Shown: positions 15,613 to 24,227, counted from the first letter of the stretch. The stretch: 37,531 nt of DNA from Syntrophorhabdus sp. (GCA_012719415.1 JAAYAK010000040.1:1-37531), one strand, 5' to 3'. Made by a program: numbers and translations. The notes: generated by a model not told the origin, from the sequence alone.

Positions 15613-16769
15613 AGGGAACCGTTGAACCTCTTATCAACGATGAATACACCGGCGGCCCCCCCACGAAAAGGGTTCTTGCCCGTCTTCAGAAAAAACGGGC
15701 GAACGGAAAGAAGGTCGCCGGGGTTTACTGCGGGTATGCGCCGGCCGAGCTTATCCTGGCCATGGATATCGCACCGGCAACGCTCTGCGCCTTTTCCGAC
15801 GGAACGATAGAGGCGGCGGAAACTGTCCTTCCTGCCAATCTCTGCCCCCTTATCAAGTCCAGCTACGGTTTCATCATCACCGATACCTGTCCTTTCTATG
15901 GGCTCTCCGATGTCATCATAGGCGAAACGACCTGTGATGGCAAGAAGAAGATGTTCGAACTCATAGCGGACGTGAAGCCCACCTATATCATGGATCTGCC
16001 CCAGGTCCCCGACGAGAACGAGGCGGTCGTGAACTGGACGTTGATGATCGGAAAGCTCCGGAGATTTCTCGAAGAAACCCTCGGGGCCGGAACGACTGAG
16101 GACGCTATCGAGGCCGCCATCGTGGACAGCAACCGCAAGAGCGCCATGATGCGGAAGGTCTTTGAGTATGCGGCGGTCAAGCCTTCCATCGTGGGCTGGC
16201 GGGAGATATATGACCTTGCCTTTCTGGCCCAGGGATCGAGGGGGGAAGAAATGGAGCCCTTTTGTGATAAGGCAATAGAAGTTCTTGATGCTCGCCGGGA
16301 GGCCGGATACGTCTACGGCTCTGCCGGGGCTCCCCGCGTGCTCGTGACCGGTTGTCCCGTCAGCGGCGATGCCGAAAAGGTCTTCAGGATCATTGAAGAG
16401 GCAGGCGGCGTGATCGTCGCCCTCGACGCATGCTCGGGATTCAAGCCTTTCATGACGGACATCGAAGAAGGCACCGGAAACCCCGTAAGGGCGCTCAGCG
16501 AGCGTTATCTCAAGATACCCTGCTCCTGCATGACCCCCAACGCCCGGCGCCTCACCGAAATGACCCGTCTCATAGAGAAGTTCAGGCCCGATGCCGTCAT
16601 CGACGTCGTGCTCCAAGCGTGCCATTCCTTCAACATCGAATCGCATAAGGTGGGCAAGCACGTTGAGAAGAGCCACGGCCTGCCGTTCCTCAAGATAGTG
16701 ACGGACTTTTCCCTGGGTGACGTCGAACAGATACGCACGCGCGTGGAGGCCCTTCTGGAGTCCTGCTGA
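15609..16769 (+). CDS. Double-cubane / YjiM-like protein 2
   Basis: A 386-residue protein closely resembling E. coli YjiM along its length: YCGYAPAELI (Cys41), NLCPLIKSSYGF (Cys79), Cys94, ETTCDGKKK (Cys109), TGCPVSG (Cys249), Cys275, CSCMTPN (Cys305, 307) and LQACHSF (Cys338). This cysteine set is the one expected for double-cubane cluster proteins, whose known members reduce small molecules such as acetylene and azide in vitro. It differs from protein 1 in length and in keeping the CSC motif, so the two are not redundant copies. They may form a heterodimer, as in BcrB/BcrC or HgdA/HgdB. That pairing is inference. Confidence 0.9.
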   Translation: MKGTVEPLINDEYTGGPPTKRVLARLQKKRANGKKVAGVYCGYAPAELILAMDIAPATLCAFSDGTIEAAETVLPANLCPLIKSSYGFIITDTCPFYGLSDVIIGETTCDGKKKMFELIADVKPTYIMDLPQVPDENEAVVNWTLMIGKLRRFLEETLGAGTTEDAIEAAIVDSNRKSAMMRKVFEYAAVKPSIVGWREIYDLAFLAQGSRGEEMEPFCDKAIEVLDARREAGYVYGSAGAPRVLVTGCPVSGDAEKVFRIIEEAGGVIVALDACSGFKPFMTDIEEGTGNPVRALSERYLKIPCSCMTPNARRLTEMTRLIEKFRPDAVIDVVLQACHSFNIESHKVGKHVEKSHGLPFLKIVTDFSLGDVEQIRTRVEALLESC

Positions 16770-16779
16770 GCCCTGTCGC

Positions 16780-16817
16780 ACCGGTATCGATCCGGCAAAG
16801 GGAACGCCTTTTCCGGT
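16780..16817 (+). promoter_or_regulatory. Nested stem-loop between double-cubane genes and ABC importer
   Basis: ACCGG (16780-16784) pairs with CCGGT (16813-16817), and inside it AAAGG (16797-16801) pairs with CCTTT (16807-16811). There is no U-tract, so it is more likely an mRNA-stability or processing element than a terminator. Confidence 0.4.
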
Positions 16818-16847
16818 ACAGGAATATCACAATAAGAGGAGGTATGA

Positions 16848-17960
16848 ATGCATATGTTCAAGAGTTTGAAGCTGATGCCCTTTGTCGCGATCTTTGCGGT
16901 CTTCGTCCTTGTCTCCGGCGCCTTCGCCGCGGACGTCCCGAATCTGAAGGTGGGCTATATCTTCACGACCCATCACACGTCGTTCATCGTGGCGGCGAAA
17001 AAAGGGGAGGCCTTCAAAGACATGGGGGTCTACCTTCGGCCTGTCATTGACAAGGACAAGTACGAACTGGTGGCAGGCGGGAAAGCCATAGCCGTCCTCC
17101 AGCTGATCGTGGCGAAAAGCGGATCGGAGACGGCCGCCCTCTTCGCGCGCAACCAGCTCGACCTGGCCATGGCCTCGGTGACCGCCATCATGGCCGGGAT
17201 AGACAAGGGCACCCCGATGAAGATCTTAAGCCCCCTGCAGACAGAGGGCATGGGCCTCGTGGTCCCCAAGGATTCCCCGCTCACCGATTGGAACTCCTTC
17301 ATGGAGAACGTGAAGAAGGCTTCAAAACCTGTCAAGATCGGGTACCACTCGCCGACGAGCGCGCCGAAGATCGTCCTGGAAGCAGCGCTGAAGAATGCCG
17401 GCATCAAGGTCACGGAAGACCCCAACGACCAGTCGGCCAAAATCCTCCTCGCGGACCTCAAGGGCACGACGAACATGATCCCCGCGCTGGCGAGCAAGCA
17501 GGTCGACGCGATCGTGGGGCCTTCACCCTTCCCTGAGGTAGCCGTCAGCCGGGGCGTGGGAAAGATCCTTATCGACCTCAGGGACCTGCCGCCAAAAGGC
17601 TACTGGCATGACTTCCCCTGCTGCGTCACGGCGGCGAGCGGTGAGACCATCGCAAAACACCCCGAGGTGGTGCAGAAGTTCGTGGAGCTCATCGCGAAGG
17701 CCAACGTCTGGTGCAACAAGAACAGGATGGAGGCGGCAACGATCACCGCGGAATGGATCGGCCTGCCCGCCGACGCGGCCAAAGCGTCGACACTCGTCTT
17801 TCTGGCGAAATTCAACAAGAGCTGGATGCGGGGTGCCGACAAGCTGATGGGCGTCCTCAACGGAATGGGAAACTTCAAGGGCTCGCTGAAAGGCAAGAAG
17901 ATCGACGAGGTGAAACCGGTGCTCTTCGATATGCGCTTCATCGACAAGGTGAAGATGTAG
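16848..17960 (+). CDS. ABC importer substrate-binding protein (SsuA/TauA/NMT1-like)
   Basis: A 370-residue exported protein. A Sec signal peptide with hydrophobic core FVAIFAVFVLVSG ends in AFAAD, cleaved near residue 28. The mature part opens with the KVGYIFTTHHTSFIVAAKKG pattern typical of periplasmic solute-binding proteins for sulfonate, nitrate or thiamine-precursor type ligands, though the ligand pocket cannot be assigned. It is anchored or free in the periplasm and hands its ligand to the permease encoded two bases downstream. The start at 16848 is fixed by AGAGGAGG five bases upstream; an ATG at 16844 in another frame is spurious. Its place directly after the double-cubane genes suggests it may import their substrate. 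Confidence 0.9.
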   Translation: MHMFKSLKLMPFVAIFAVFVLVSGAFAADVPNLKVGYIFTTHHTSFIVAAKKGEAFKDMGVYLRPVIDKDKYELVAGGKAIAVLQLIVAKSGSETAALFARNQLDLAMASVTAIMAGIDKGTPMKILSPLQTEGMGLVVPKDSPLTDWNSFMENVKKASKPVKIGYHSPTSAPKIVLEAALKNAGIKVTEDPNDQSAKILLADLKGTTNMIPALASKQVDAIVGPSPFPEVAVSRGVGKILIDLRDLPPKGYWHDFPCCVTAASGETIAKHPEVVQKFVELIAKANVWCNKNRMEAATITAEWIGLPADAAKASTLVFLAKFNKSWMRGADKLMGVLNGMGNFKGSLKGKKIDEVKPVLFDMRFIDKVKM

Positions 17961-17961
17961 A

Positions 17962-18804
17962 ATGGGCCTGAAGAGCATACTTGTCAGGGCGGGAGCCTAT
18001 GTGCTCGTGCCCTGCCTCTTCCTTGTATTCTGGGACATTATGGCCCGGCAACTGAACAATGAGGTCATCCTGCCCGGTGTCGGGCAGGTGACCGAGTTGT
18101 TCCTCAAGCCGACGGAGAGCCTTATCGCGATGGGGTCCCTCGTCATCAACGTCGCCATCAGTCTCGTCAGGGTGCTGGCAGGCTACCTGCTGGCTGTCTG
18201 TATCGCCGTGCCTCTGGGGATCCTGATGGGATATTACGGCATGGCCTTTAGGCTCCTCAACGGCTTCGTGGCGCTTTTCAGACCCATTCCGCCGCTGGCC
18301 TGGGTACCGCTCGTGCTTGCATGGTTCGGGGTGGCAAGCCTGGCGACCCTCTTCGACGTGCAAAAGGGATTGGGCTACGTCTACCTCAATAATCTCAAGT
18401 TCTCCATGGTCTTCATCATCTTCATCGGGGCCTTCTACCCGATCCTGACGAGCACCATACACGGTGTGATGAGCGTGCGGAGCACCCTTCTGGACTCGGC
18501 GCGGGTGTTGGGGGCAAGCGAAAGAGACATCTTCCGGAAGATCCTCCTGCCCGCTTCCTCCCCGTCCATAGTCAACGGCATGCGGATAGGGCTGGGTGTG
18601 GCCTGGATGTGCCTCGTGTCCGCGGAGATGCTCCCGGGGAGCCTCTCCGGCGTCGGCTACCTCATCACCCACGCTTATACTCTGGCGAGGACGGACATCG
18701 TGATCGCCGGCATGATCAGCATCGGGGCCATCGGCGCCTTCCTCGACCTCTTCTTCCGTGTCATCGAGAACCGCAGGTTCGCGTGGACGAGGCTGACACG
18801 ATGA
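17962..18804 (+). CDS. ABC importer permease (SsuC/TauC-like)
   Basis: A 280-residue inner-membrane protein with about six hydrophobic segments. The cytoplasmic EAA loop that docks the ATPase reads LGASERDIFRKILLP (about residues 183-197). It starts one base after the stop of the binding protein and overlaps the ATPase start by ATGA, so all three importer parts are one unit. Aromatic and Pro-rich LFRPIPPLAWVPL is a family hallmark. Substrate unknown. Confidence 0.92.
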   Translation: MGLKSILVRAGAYVLVPCLFLVFWDIMARQLNNEVILPGVGQVTELFLKPTESLIAMGSLVINVAISLVRVLAGYLLAVCIAVPLGILMGYYGMAFRLLNGFVALFRPIPPLAWVPLVLAWFGVASLATLFDVQKGLGYVYLNNLKFSMVFIIFIGAFYPILTSTIHGVMSVRSTLLDSARVLGASERDIFRKILLPASSPSIVNGMRIGLGVAWMCLVSAEMLPGSLSGVGYLITHAYTLARTDIVIAGMISIGAIGAFLDLFFRVIENRRFAWTRLTR

Positions 18805-19607
18805 CGACCGCCCCTATTCTCCGCATCGAGGCCCTGCGCAAGGACTTCCGGACAAACAACGGCACCGCCCTCAAGGCGGTGGCCGAGGCGACCTTCGACA
18901 TCCCCGAGAACGATTTCGTGTGCATCGTCGGGCCGTCGGGGTGTGGGAAATCGACCCTGCTAAGGATGATCGCGGGCCTCGAGACGGCCACCGCCGGCAG
19001 GATAGACTACCGGGGGGAAACGGTTTCCCGGCCACGCAGGGAGATCGGGATGGTCTTCCAGGAATACTCGCTCCTGCCGTGGCGCGACGTCCTCGACAAC
19101 GTATCACTCGGCCCGGAGTTCCTGGGAGCGCCGCGAGACGAGCGGGAGGCGAAGGCCATGGAGTATCTGCGCCTCGTCGGAATGGAGGATTTCTCGCGGG
19201 CCTTTCCCCACGAGCTCTCGGGGGGCATGAGGCAGCGTGTCGCCATCGTACGGGCCCTCGCCAACGACCCCGATGTCCTTCTCATGGACGAGCCCTTCGG
19301 GGCCCTTGACGCCCACACGCGCATCCTGCTCCAGAAGGAGCTCCTTCGCATCTGGGAAAACCATCGCAAGACGATCCTCTTCGTGACCCACGGCGTCGAC
19401 GAGGCCATCTACCTTGCCGACCGCATCATGGTCATGTCCGCGCGCCCCGGAAGGATACTCGACATCATCGACGTCGACATGGAGCGGCCCAGGCTCCGCG
19501 CTCACCCCTCCTACGGACCGCTTGCCGAGAGGATCCTCGCCGTCCTCGAACAGGAGGCCACCACCTCCTTCCGCGACACCGCCGCAGCGCACCACGGGGA
19601 AGACTAA
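18801..19607 (+). CDS. ABC importer ATPase (SsuB/TauB-like)
   Basis: A 268-residue nucleotide-binding subunit. Walker A is GPSGCGKST (44-52), Q-loop FQEYSLLPW, signature LSGGM, Walker B LLMDEPFGALD, and switch His in THGVDEA. The LLPW after the Q-loop is typical of the nitrate/sulfonate/taurine subclass. It is the last gene of the operon that starts at 13523; a repeat element follows within a few bases. Confidence 0.94.
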   Translation: MTTAPILRIEALRKDFRTNNGTALKAVAEATFDIPENDFVCIVGPSGCGKSTLLRMIAGLETATAGRIDYRGETVSRPRREIGMVFQEYSLLPWRDVLDNVSLGPEFLGAPRDEREAKAMEYLRLVGMEDFSRAFPHELSGGMRQRVAIVRALANDPDVLLMDEPFGALDAHTRILLQKELLRIWENHRKTILFVTHGVDEAIYLADRIMVMSARPGRILDIIDVDMERPRLRAHPSYGPLAERILAVLEQEATTSFRDTAAAHHGED

Positions 19608-19609
19608 GA

Positions 19610-19722
19610 AACGGTTCAAGGGTTCAAGAGTTCAAAGTTAAGAGACATCGAGAACGGAGCTGTCCTGTCCTGTTCCTTTACCCTTGAACCTTTGAACTTT
19701 GGAACCCTTGAACTTTCTTTTT
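19610..19722. repeat. Tandem 8-9-bp-unit inverted repeat element (GGTTCAAG type)
   Basis: The left arm (19613-19640) repeats GTTCAAG. The right arm (19679-19718) repeats CTTGAAC with variants. The spacer of about 40 bases is Cys/Pro-codon-free noise with no ORF. It follows the ABC operon and ends in TTTCTTTTTGTTC, so it could end transcription. Confidence 0.7.
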
Positions 19723-19790
19723 GTTCTGGATTAGACTAGCGGCGGGCGTGTCCGGTGGACGCGGTCCAATACAGCAAGGCGGGTGAGGTT

Positions 19791-20042
19791 ATGGCAAAGC
19801 ATTCCCATCTTTTCGTCGAGAACTTCGACGGGTTTCTCGGTTACGGCATGGACAGGAAGACGGACGAGAACACGGTGCAGGCCTACCTCCAGAAATTCTC
19901 CGACGACGCGCTTATGAAGATCATGCTCAAGAGGATGTCCGATGAGGACCTGGCGGAGGTCTTCGAGGTCCTGGGCAAGATGCTCAAGAAACACCTCACC
20001 GAACCCGAATACCACGAATTGTTCTTAAAGGACGAAAGGTAA
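19791..20042 (+). CDS. Small helical hypothetical protein
   Basis: 83 residues from the ATG at 19791, preceded by GTGAGG; an upstream GTG at 19755 lacks a ribosome-binding site. The sequence is mostly amphipathic helix (DDALMKIMLKRMSDEDLAEV) and acidic-basic mixed, with no Cys motif, signal or membrane segment. I do not recognise the family. It stands alone between a repeat element and a convergent gene. Confidence 0.65.
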   Translation: MAKHSHLFVENFDGFLGYGMDRKTDENTVQAYLQKFSDDALMKIMLKRMSDEDLAEVFEVLGKMLKKHLTEPEYHELFLKDER

Positions 20043-20168
20043 TGGCAACCTCACTGTAGCACGCAGGTTTGCTGAGATGGAGAAGCGGAATTCCTCTCCC
20101 GGCATATTGATCACGGGAAGCTCCTTCCGGGGCAAGGAAAAGTTTAAGGGGAAGTCACCGGGCAGGAG

Positions 20169-20411
20169 CTAGTTAAGGATGTTGAAGCTTGCCGGGATCT
20201 TGCGTTTGCATATGGGGCAGACAGGCTCGATGAGCGTGTATGTCTTCCCGAAGACGTCTACGCTCTTGAAGAATACCCCCGGAGCGTCGCACAGATTCTT
20301 CTCGCTGAAGATCTTGCCGCATTCGCACACGGGATATTCCTGACGTATCGTCGTTCCCCTGAATGCCTGATCCGCGTACCTGGTGACCAATTTTTGTTCT
20401 TCCGTCGTCAT
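20169..20411 (-). CDS. Small zinc-ribbon protein
   Basis: 80 residues, with two Cys pairs: CECGKIF near residue 29 and CPICKRK near residue 65, plus an extra Cys at 41. This spacing fits a zinc ribbon or rubredoxin-like knuckle. AAGGAG lies about 14 bases before the ATG, a little far. It could bind nucleic acid or a protein partner; no function is known. Convergent with the small gene at 19791. Confidence 0.7.
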   Translation of the reverse strand: MTTEEQKLVTRYADQAFRGTTIRQEYPVCECGKIFSEKNLCDAPGVFFKSVDVFGKTYTLIEPVCPICKRKIPASFNILN

Positions 20412-20725
20412 GGCTGTAATATAATCTCCTTATCTTTCTTTGGCAACCCTGCCCCTGATGCTGCGGCATTCCCGACATTGCCTCATCGGCGCCGTCTACA
20501 GGTATACTCGGTATGGGCGGGGGGAAACTTAAAGAAAACCGTTGCGGGTTGCGGGTTGCTGGTCAGAGACCGTCACAAGTCTGAAAGCGAGGAGAGACTG
20601 CCGGGGCGTTGGGGGGGCGGGAGCGTGTGCATTCCTGTGGAATTTTCCGGGGAATCCATATATCATATCGTTGCCATTTAGGACACATCACTGACAACAC
20701 ATGAGGATGCTACCAGGGAGGGCGT
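20412..20725. other. Intergenic region before the purF-like gene
   Basis: No ORF supported. It holds a short tandem of GGGTTGC units at about 20541-20560, a one-armed relative of the other intergenic repeats, and an AT-richer stretch near 20655-20700 where the purF-like promoter would lie. I could not pick a convincing -35/-10 pair. Confidence 0.5.
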
Positions 20726-22138
20726 ATGAGCGGAGTTTTCGGCATAATATCGAAGAAAAATTGCGCGAGCAACCTGCTCTACGGTACCGATTATCACTCG
20801 CATATGGGAACGGAATATGGAGGGATGGCCGTACTGGGAGACCGGTTCCACCGCAGTATACACGATATCAGCAAATCCCAGTTCAAGTCGAAGTTCTTCG
20901 AAGAATACAAGGAGATGAAGGGTAATTCGGGCATCGGGGTCATCAGCGATCGCGATACCCAACCCCTTATCATTGGTTCCAAGTTCGGCACCTTCGCCAT
21001 TGTTTCCTCAGGCATCGTGGAGAACGCGGCCGAGCTCGCCAAGGAACTCCTCGACAGCGGCGAGACGTTCAGCGAGATGTCCGGAGGCGGCATCAATTCG
21101 GTGGAGCTCATCGCGAAGCTCATCACCCAGGGCAAAACCCTTATCGAGGGCATCAAGGGTGTCTATGAACGCATCGAGGGCTCAGCCTCCATTCTGCTCC
21201 TCAAGGAAGACGGTTTGTACGCGGCGAGGGACCGTCTGGGACGCACGCCGCTCGTCATCGGCGAGAAGGACGGCGACCATGCCGTGGCCACCGAGGACTG
21301 TTCCTTCCTGAACCTGGGGTTCCGGAGGGTCAGGTTCATCGAGCCGGGGGAGATCGTGAGCCTCAGCCCCTCGGGTCTGCGGAGCGAACTGCCGGGCAGG
21401 GACCGGAACCAGATATGCGCCTTCCTGTGGATATACACAGGGTATCCGGCCTCCAGTTACGAAGGGATTAACGTGGAGGTGGTCCGCGAGCGCTCGGGAC
21501 GGGCTCTCGCCAGGGGCGACAACGTCGATGCCGACCTTGTTGCCGGCGTCCCCGACTCGGGCGTCGGCCACGCCATCGGTTACTCCATGGAATCGGGACT
21601 CCCCTACCGCAGACCGCTGGTCAAGTACACGCCGGGATACGGCAGGAGCTACACGCCTCCCTCCCAGGAGATACGGGACCTCGTGGCCACCATGAAGCTC
21701 ATACCCGTGCGAGACGTCATCGCCGGCAACCGCATCGTCCTGTGCGAGGACTCCATCGTGCGGGGCACACAGCTCAAGAATTTCACCGTCGTCAAGCTCT
21801 GGGATTCAGGCGCGAAGGAGATCCACATCCGCCCGGCCTGTCCGCCCCTCATGTACCACTGCAAATTCGCCCTCTCCACCCGGTCCGTCGACGAACTCGT
21901 CGCCCGCCGCGCCATAAACGCCCTTGAAGGCGGGCGCACGGACAATATCGCGGAGTATCTCGATGACACCTCGGAGAAATACCGGAAGATGGTCGACTGG
22001 ATCGCGCGGGAGATAAACGTCACGACGCTCAAGTTCCAGAAGATCGATGATATGATAGCGGCCATCGGCCTGCCCCGGGAAAAGCTCTGCCTCCACTGCT
22101 GGATCGGAGAGGGAAACCCAGCCTGCTGTGCGCGATAG
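20726..22138 (+). CDS. PurF-like phosphoribosyltransferase with degenerate glutaminase domain
   Basis: 470 residues with the two-domain layout of amidophosphoribosyltransferase. True PurF has Cys as the first residue after Met, used for glutamine hydrolysis; here the start is MSGVFGI, with codon AGC (Ser). The other glutaminase residues are also gone: the GHxRYST segment reads NSGIGVISD, the HNGN segment reads SSGIVEN, and the later Asp region reads GGGINSVE. The phosphoribosyltransferase half is better kept: GVPDSGVGHAIGY, PSQEIR and the PRPP loop CEDSIVRGTQL. Cysteines consistent with a [4Fe-4S] cluster remain (ICAF, ACPP, CLHC). The start is fixed by GGAGG ahead. It is probably ammonia-dependent or has a different acceptor, and is not the housekeeping PurF. 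Confidence 0.85.
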   Translation: MSGVFGIISKKNCASNLLYGTDYHSHMGTEYGGMAVLGDRFHRSIHDISKSQFKSKFFEEYKEMKGNSGIGVISDRDTQPLIIGSKFGTFAIVSSGIVENAAELAKELLDSGETFSEMSGGGINSVELIAKLITQGKTLIEGIKGVYERIEGSASILLLKEDGLYAARDRLGRTPLVIGEKDGDHAVATEDCSFLNLGFRRVRFIEPGEIVSLSPSGLRSELPGRDRNQICAFLWIYTGYPASSYEGINVEVVRERSGRALARGDNVDADLVAGVPDSGVGHAIGYSMESGLPYRRPLVKYTPGYGRSYTPPSQEIRDLVATMKLIPVRDVIAGNRIVLCEDSIVRGTQLKNFTVVKLWDSGAKEIHIRPACPPLMYHCKFALSTRSVDELVARRAINALEGGRTDNIAEYLDDTSEKYRKMVDWIAREINVTTLKFQKIDDMIAAIGLPREKLCLHCWIGEGNPACCAR

Positions 22139-22170
22139 ACGCTTAACGCGAGGCCACATGAGGGGGAACA

Positions 22171-23148
22171 ATGAAAAACATCATCGCCGTCGACATAGGG
22201 GGAACGAACAGCCGCTTCGCCCATTTCACCGTTGAAGACAGCGGGAGCCTGTCATGCGTCGACAGGGTGGAATTGAAGACCGCGAACGCCTCGTCCCTCG
22301 ACGACCTCATCGACAGGGCCCTCGGCCTTAAGTCCATACCGGCGGGAGTGTCCTGGGACATCGTGGTCCTTGCCGTTCCTGGCGCCGTCAAGGAGAACAC
22401 CTGCGCCTCGCTGGCGAACGTCTCCTGGGACGTGGACGTTTCGGGCCTCCGCGCGCGCCTTGCCGGCACGAGGGTATTCCTCATCAACGACTTCGTCGCG
22501 CAGGCCTTTGCCTGCCCTCTTGCGGAGAGACTGGAGACACAGGCGGTTCAGGCGGGGGTACCCGAGCCCCGGGCGGCCATGGCGGTGATCGGCGCTGGAA
22601 CGGGCCTCGGGCACTGTGCCCTTCTGGCCACGGACGGGGGCGGCTTCCTGCCCCTGCCCTCGGAGGCGGGCCACGCCGCGTTCCCTTTCTACGGGAAAAC
22701 GGAAACGGCATACCGCGATTTTCTCATGGAAAGGACCGGGGCGGAGTATCCCTACGGCGATATCGTCGTGAGCGGACCGGGCCTCACGCACCTCCACGCC
22801 TTTCTGACGGGGCGGGAGATGAGCCCGAAGGACATCGTCGCCGAGATCCCTCCGGAGTCGGAGACGACCGTCCTCTTCTCGCGCTTCTACGCTCGTGCCT
22901 GCCGCAATTACGCGCTGACGGTCCTTGCCCTGGGAGGGCTTTTCATCGCCGGCGGCGTCGCGATGAAGAACCCTTTTCTCGTCGTGAACGACCATTTCAG
23001 GAAGGAATTCACCGAATCCCGGCACTACGGTCCCATGCTCAGACAGATCCCCGTGTCCCTCATAGTGAGCGAGGACAGCGGCCTGTGGGGCGCGGCGCAT
23101 TATGGGATGATCAAAGGCAAAAGCGGGCAACGAACGGGCAATAGGTGA
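22171..23148 (+). CDS. glk: Glucokinase
   Basis: A 325-residue glucokinase of the Glk (not ROK) family. The phosphate-binding DIGGTNSRF is at residues 8-16, a second motif GAGTGLGHC near 146, the sugar-binding SEAGHAAF near 168 and GGVAMKN near 271. It phosphorylates glucose with ATP. It starts 33 bases after the purF-like gene with GGGGG ahead, so the two are probably co-transcribed. An operon with nucleotide enzymes is unusual for a glucokinase. Confidence 0.9.
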   Translation: MKNIIAVDIGGTNSRFAHFTVEDSGSLSCVDRVELKTANASSLDDLIDRALGLKSIPAGVSWDIVVLAVPGAVKENTCASLANVSWDVDVSGLRARLAGTRVFLINDFVAQAFACPLAERLETQAVQAGVPEPRAAMAVIGAGTGLGHCALLATDGGGFLPLPSEAGHAAFPFYGKTETAYRDFLMERTGAEYPYGDIVVSGPGLTHLHAFLTGREMSPKDIVAEIPPESETTVLFSRFYARACRNYALTVLALGGLFIAGGVAMKNPFLVVNDHFRKEFTESRHYGPMLRQIPVSLIVSEDSGLWGAAHYGMIKGKSGQRTGNR

Positions 23149-23243
23149 TGGGTCATGGGAAAAGAAGAAGGGCCAGGGGCGGGTAATAGCCGACTGGCGG
23201 GAAAGATAGTTTCAGGTTTCAGGCTGCAGGCAAAAGAAAATAT
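23137..23243. repeat. Short-unit tandem repeats (GGGTCAT and TTTCAGG types)
   Basis: Units of about 7 bp: AGGTGATGGGTCATGGG at the left overlaps the end of glk, and AGTTTCAGGTTTCAGG lies at 23208-23223. The segment separates glk and the guaA-like gene and has no ORF. Confidence 0.5.
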
Positions 23244-23258
23244 CAAAGGAGGGTGCTG

Positions 23259-24227
23259 ATGGCGGGTGGCAGGGAGATCAAGGCAAAGGGAATGAACGTG
23301 AAGAAGTTCATCGAGGAAAAGGCGGCTGAGATACAGGCGGCCGTCGGCACGGGGGTGGCGATCAACGCCCTGTCGGGCGGGGTCGACTCATCGGTGGTCA
23401 CCATGCTCGGCCACAAGGCGCTGGGTGAGAGGCTGAAGACCTATTTCATCGACACCGGCCTCATGCGAAAGGACGAGCCGCAGCGGATACAGGCGATCTT
23501 CAAGGGTCTTGGCGTCACCATAGAGATTGTCGACGCGAAGGCGAAGTTCTTCAAGGCGCTTAAAGGGTTGACGGACCCGGAGGAAAAGCGCGAGGCCATC
23601 ACCCAGACATTCTACAAGGATGTCTTCGGCAAGCTTGTCACGAAAAGCAAGGCGAAACACCTTCTGCAGGGGACGATCCTCACCGACATCGACGAGACCG
23701 TCGCGGGCATCAAGAGGCAGCACAATGTCTTCGAACAGCTCGGCATAGACCCCAAAAAGACCTTCGGCTATCATATCCTGGAACCCCTCGTGCAGCTTCG
23801 GAAGGACGGCGTGAGAAAGGTCGGGTCGGCCCTGGGTCTTCCCGCATCCATGTACAAGAGGATACCCTTCCCGGGTCCGGCGCTCGCCGCCCGCGTCGTT
23901 GGTGAGGTCACGCCGGAAAAGGTGGAGATCGTGAGGCTCGCGACTGTCGTCGTCGAGGAGGAGCTCGCGAAGGTGAAGGCCTTCCAGTACCTGGCGATCC
24001 TTCACGAGGACAGGATGACAGGGATGCGCGACGGCAGGAGGGACTTCGGCCGCCAGATCGAGGTCAGGTGCTGGGATTCCGTGGACGCACGCAAGGCCAC
24101 GCCGACAAACCTCCCTTACTCGAAGCTCACGCGTATAGCTTCGAGGATCTGCAAGGAAGTGCCCGGCGTCGTGAGCGTGACCTACAACATCGCAACGAAA
24201 CCGCCTTCAACGATAGAGGCGATATAG
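23259..24227 (+). CDS. GuaA-type ATP-pyrophosphatase, no glutaminase domain, divergent
   Basis: 322 residues covering only the synthetase and dimerisation parts of GMP synthase. The PP-loop SGGVDSSVV lies near residue 43 and PFPGPALA near 206. Standard GuaA has an N-terminal glutaminase, absent here as in split archaeal enzymes, but no separate glutaminase gene is nearby. The HHNVGGLP signature is altered to QHNVFEQLG, and the usual C-terminal IEWE that closes over XMP is IEAI. The start at 23259 has AAAGGAGGG ahead. It may be an ammonia-dependent GMP synthase or a paralogue acting on another substrate. Confidence 0.85.
   Translation: MAGGREIKAKGMNVKKFIEEKAAEIQAAVGTGVAINALSGGVDSSVVTMLGHKALGERLKTYFIDTGLMRKDEPQRIQAIFKGLGVTIEIVDAKAKFFKALKGLTDPEEKREAITQTFYKDVFGKLVTKSKAKHLLQGTILTDIDETVAGIKRQHNVFEQLGIDPKKTFGYHILEPLVQLRKDGVRKVGSALGLPASMYKRIPFPGPALAARVVGEVTPEKVEIVRLATVVVEEELAKVKAFQYLAILHEDRMTGMRDGRRDFGRQIEVRCWDSVDARKATPTNLPYSKLTRIASRICKEVPGVVSVTYNIATKPPSTIEAI

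Noticed and set aside
15201-16781. Long minus-strand ORF across the activase and second double-cubane gene
   Set aside because: It spans two genes with clear family motifs on the other strand and has no recognisable domain.
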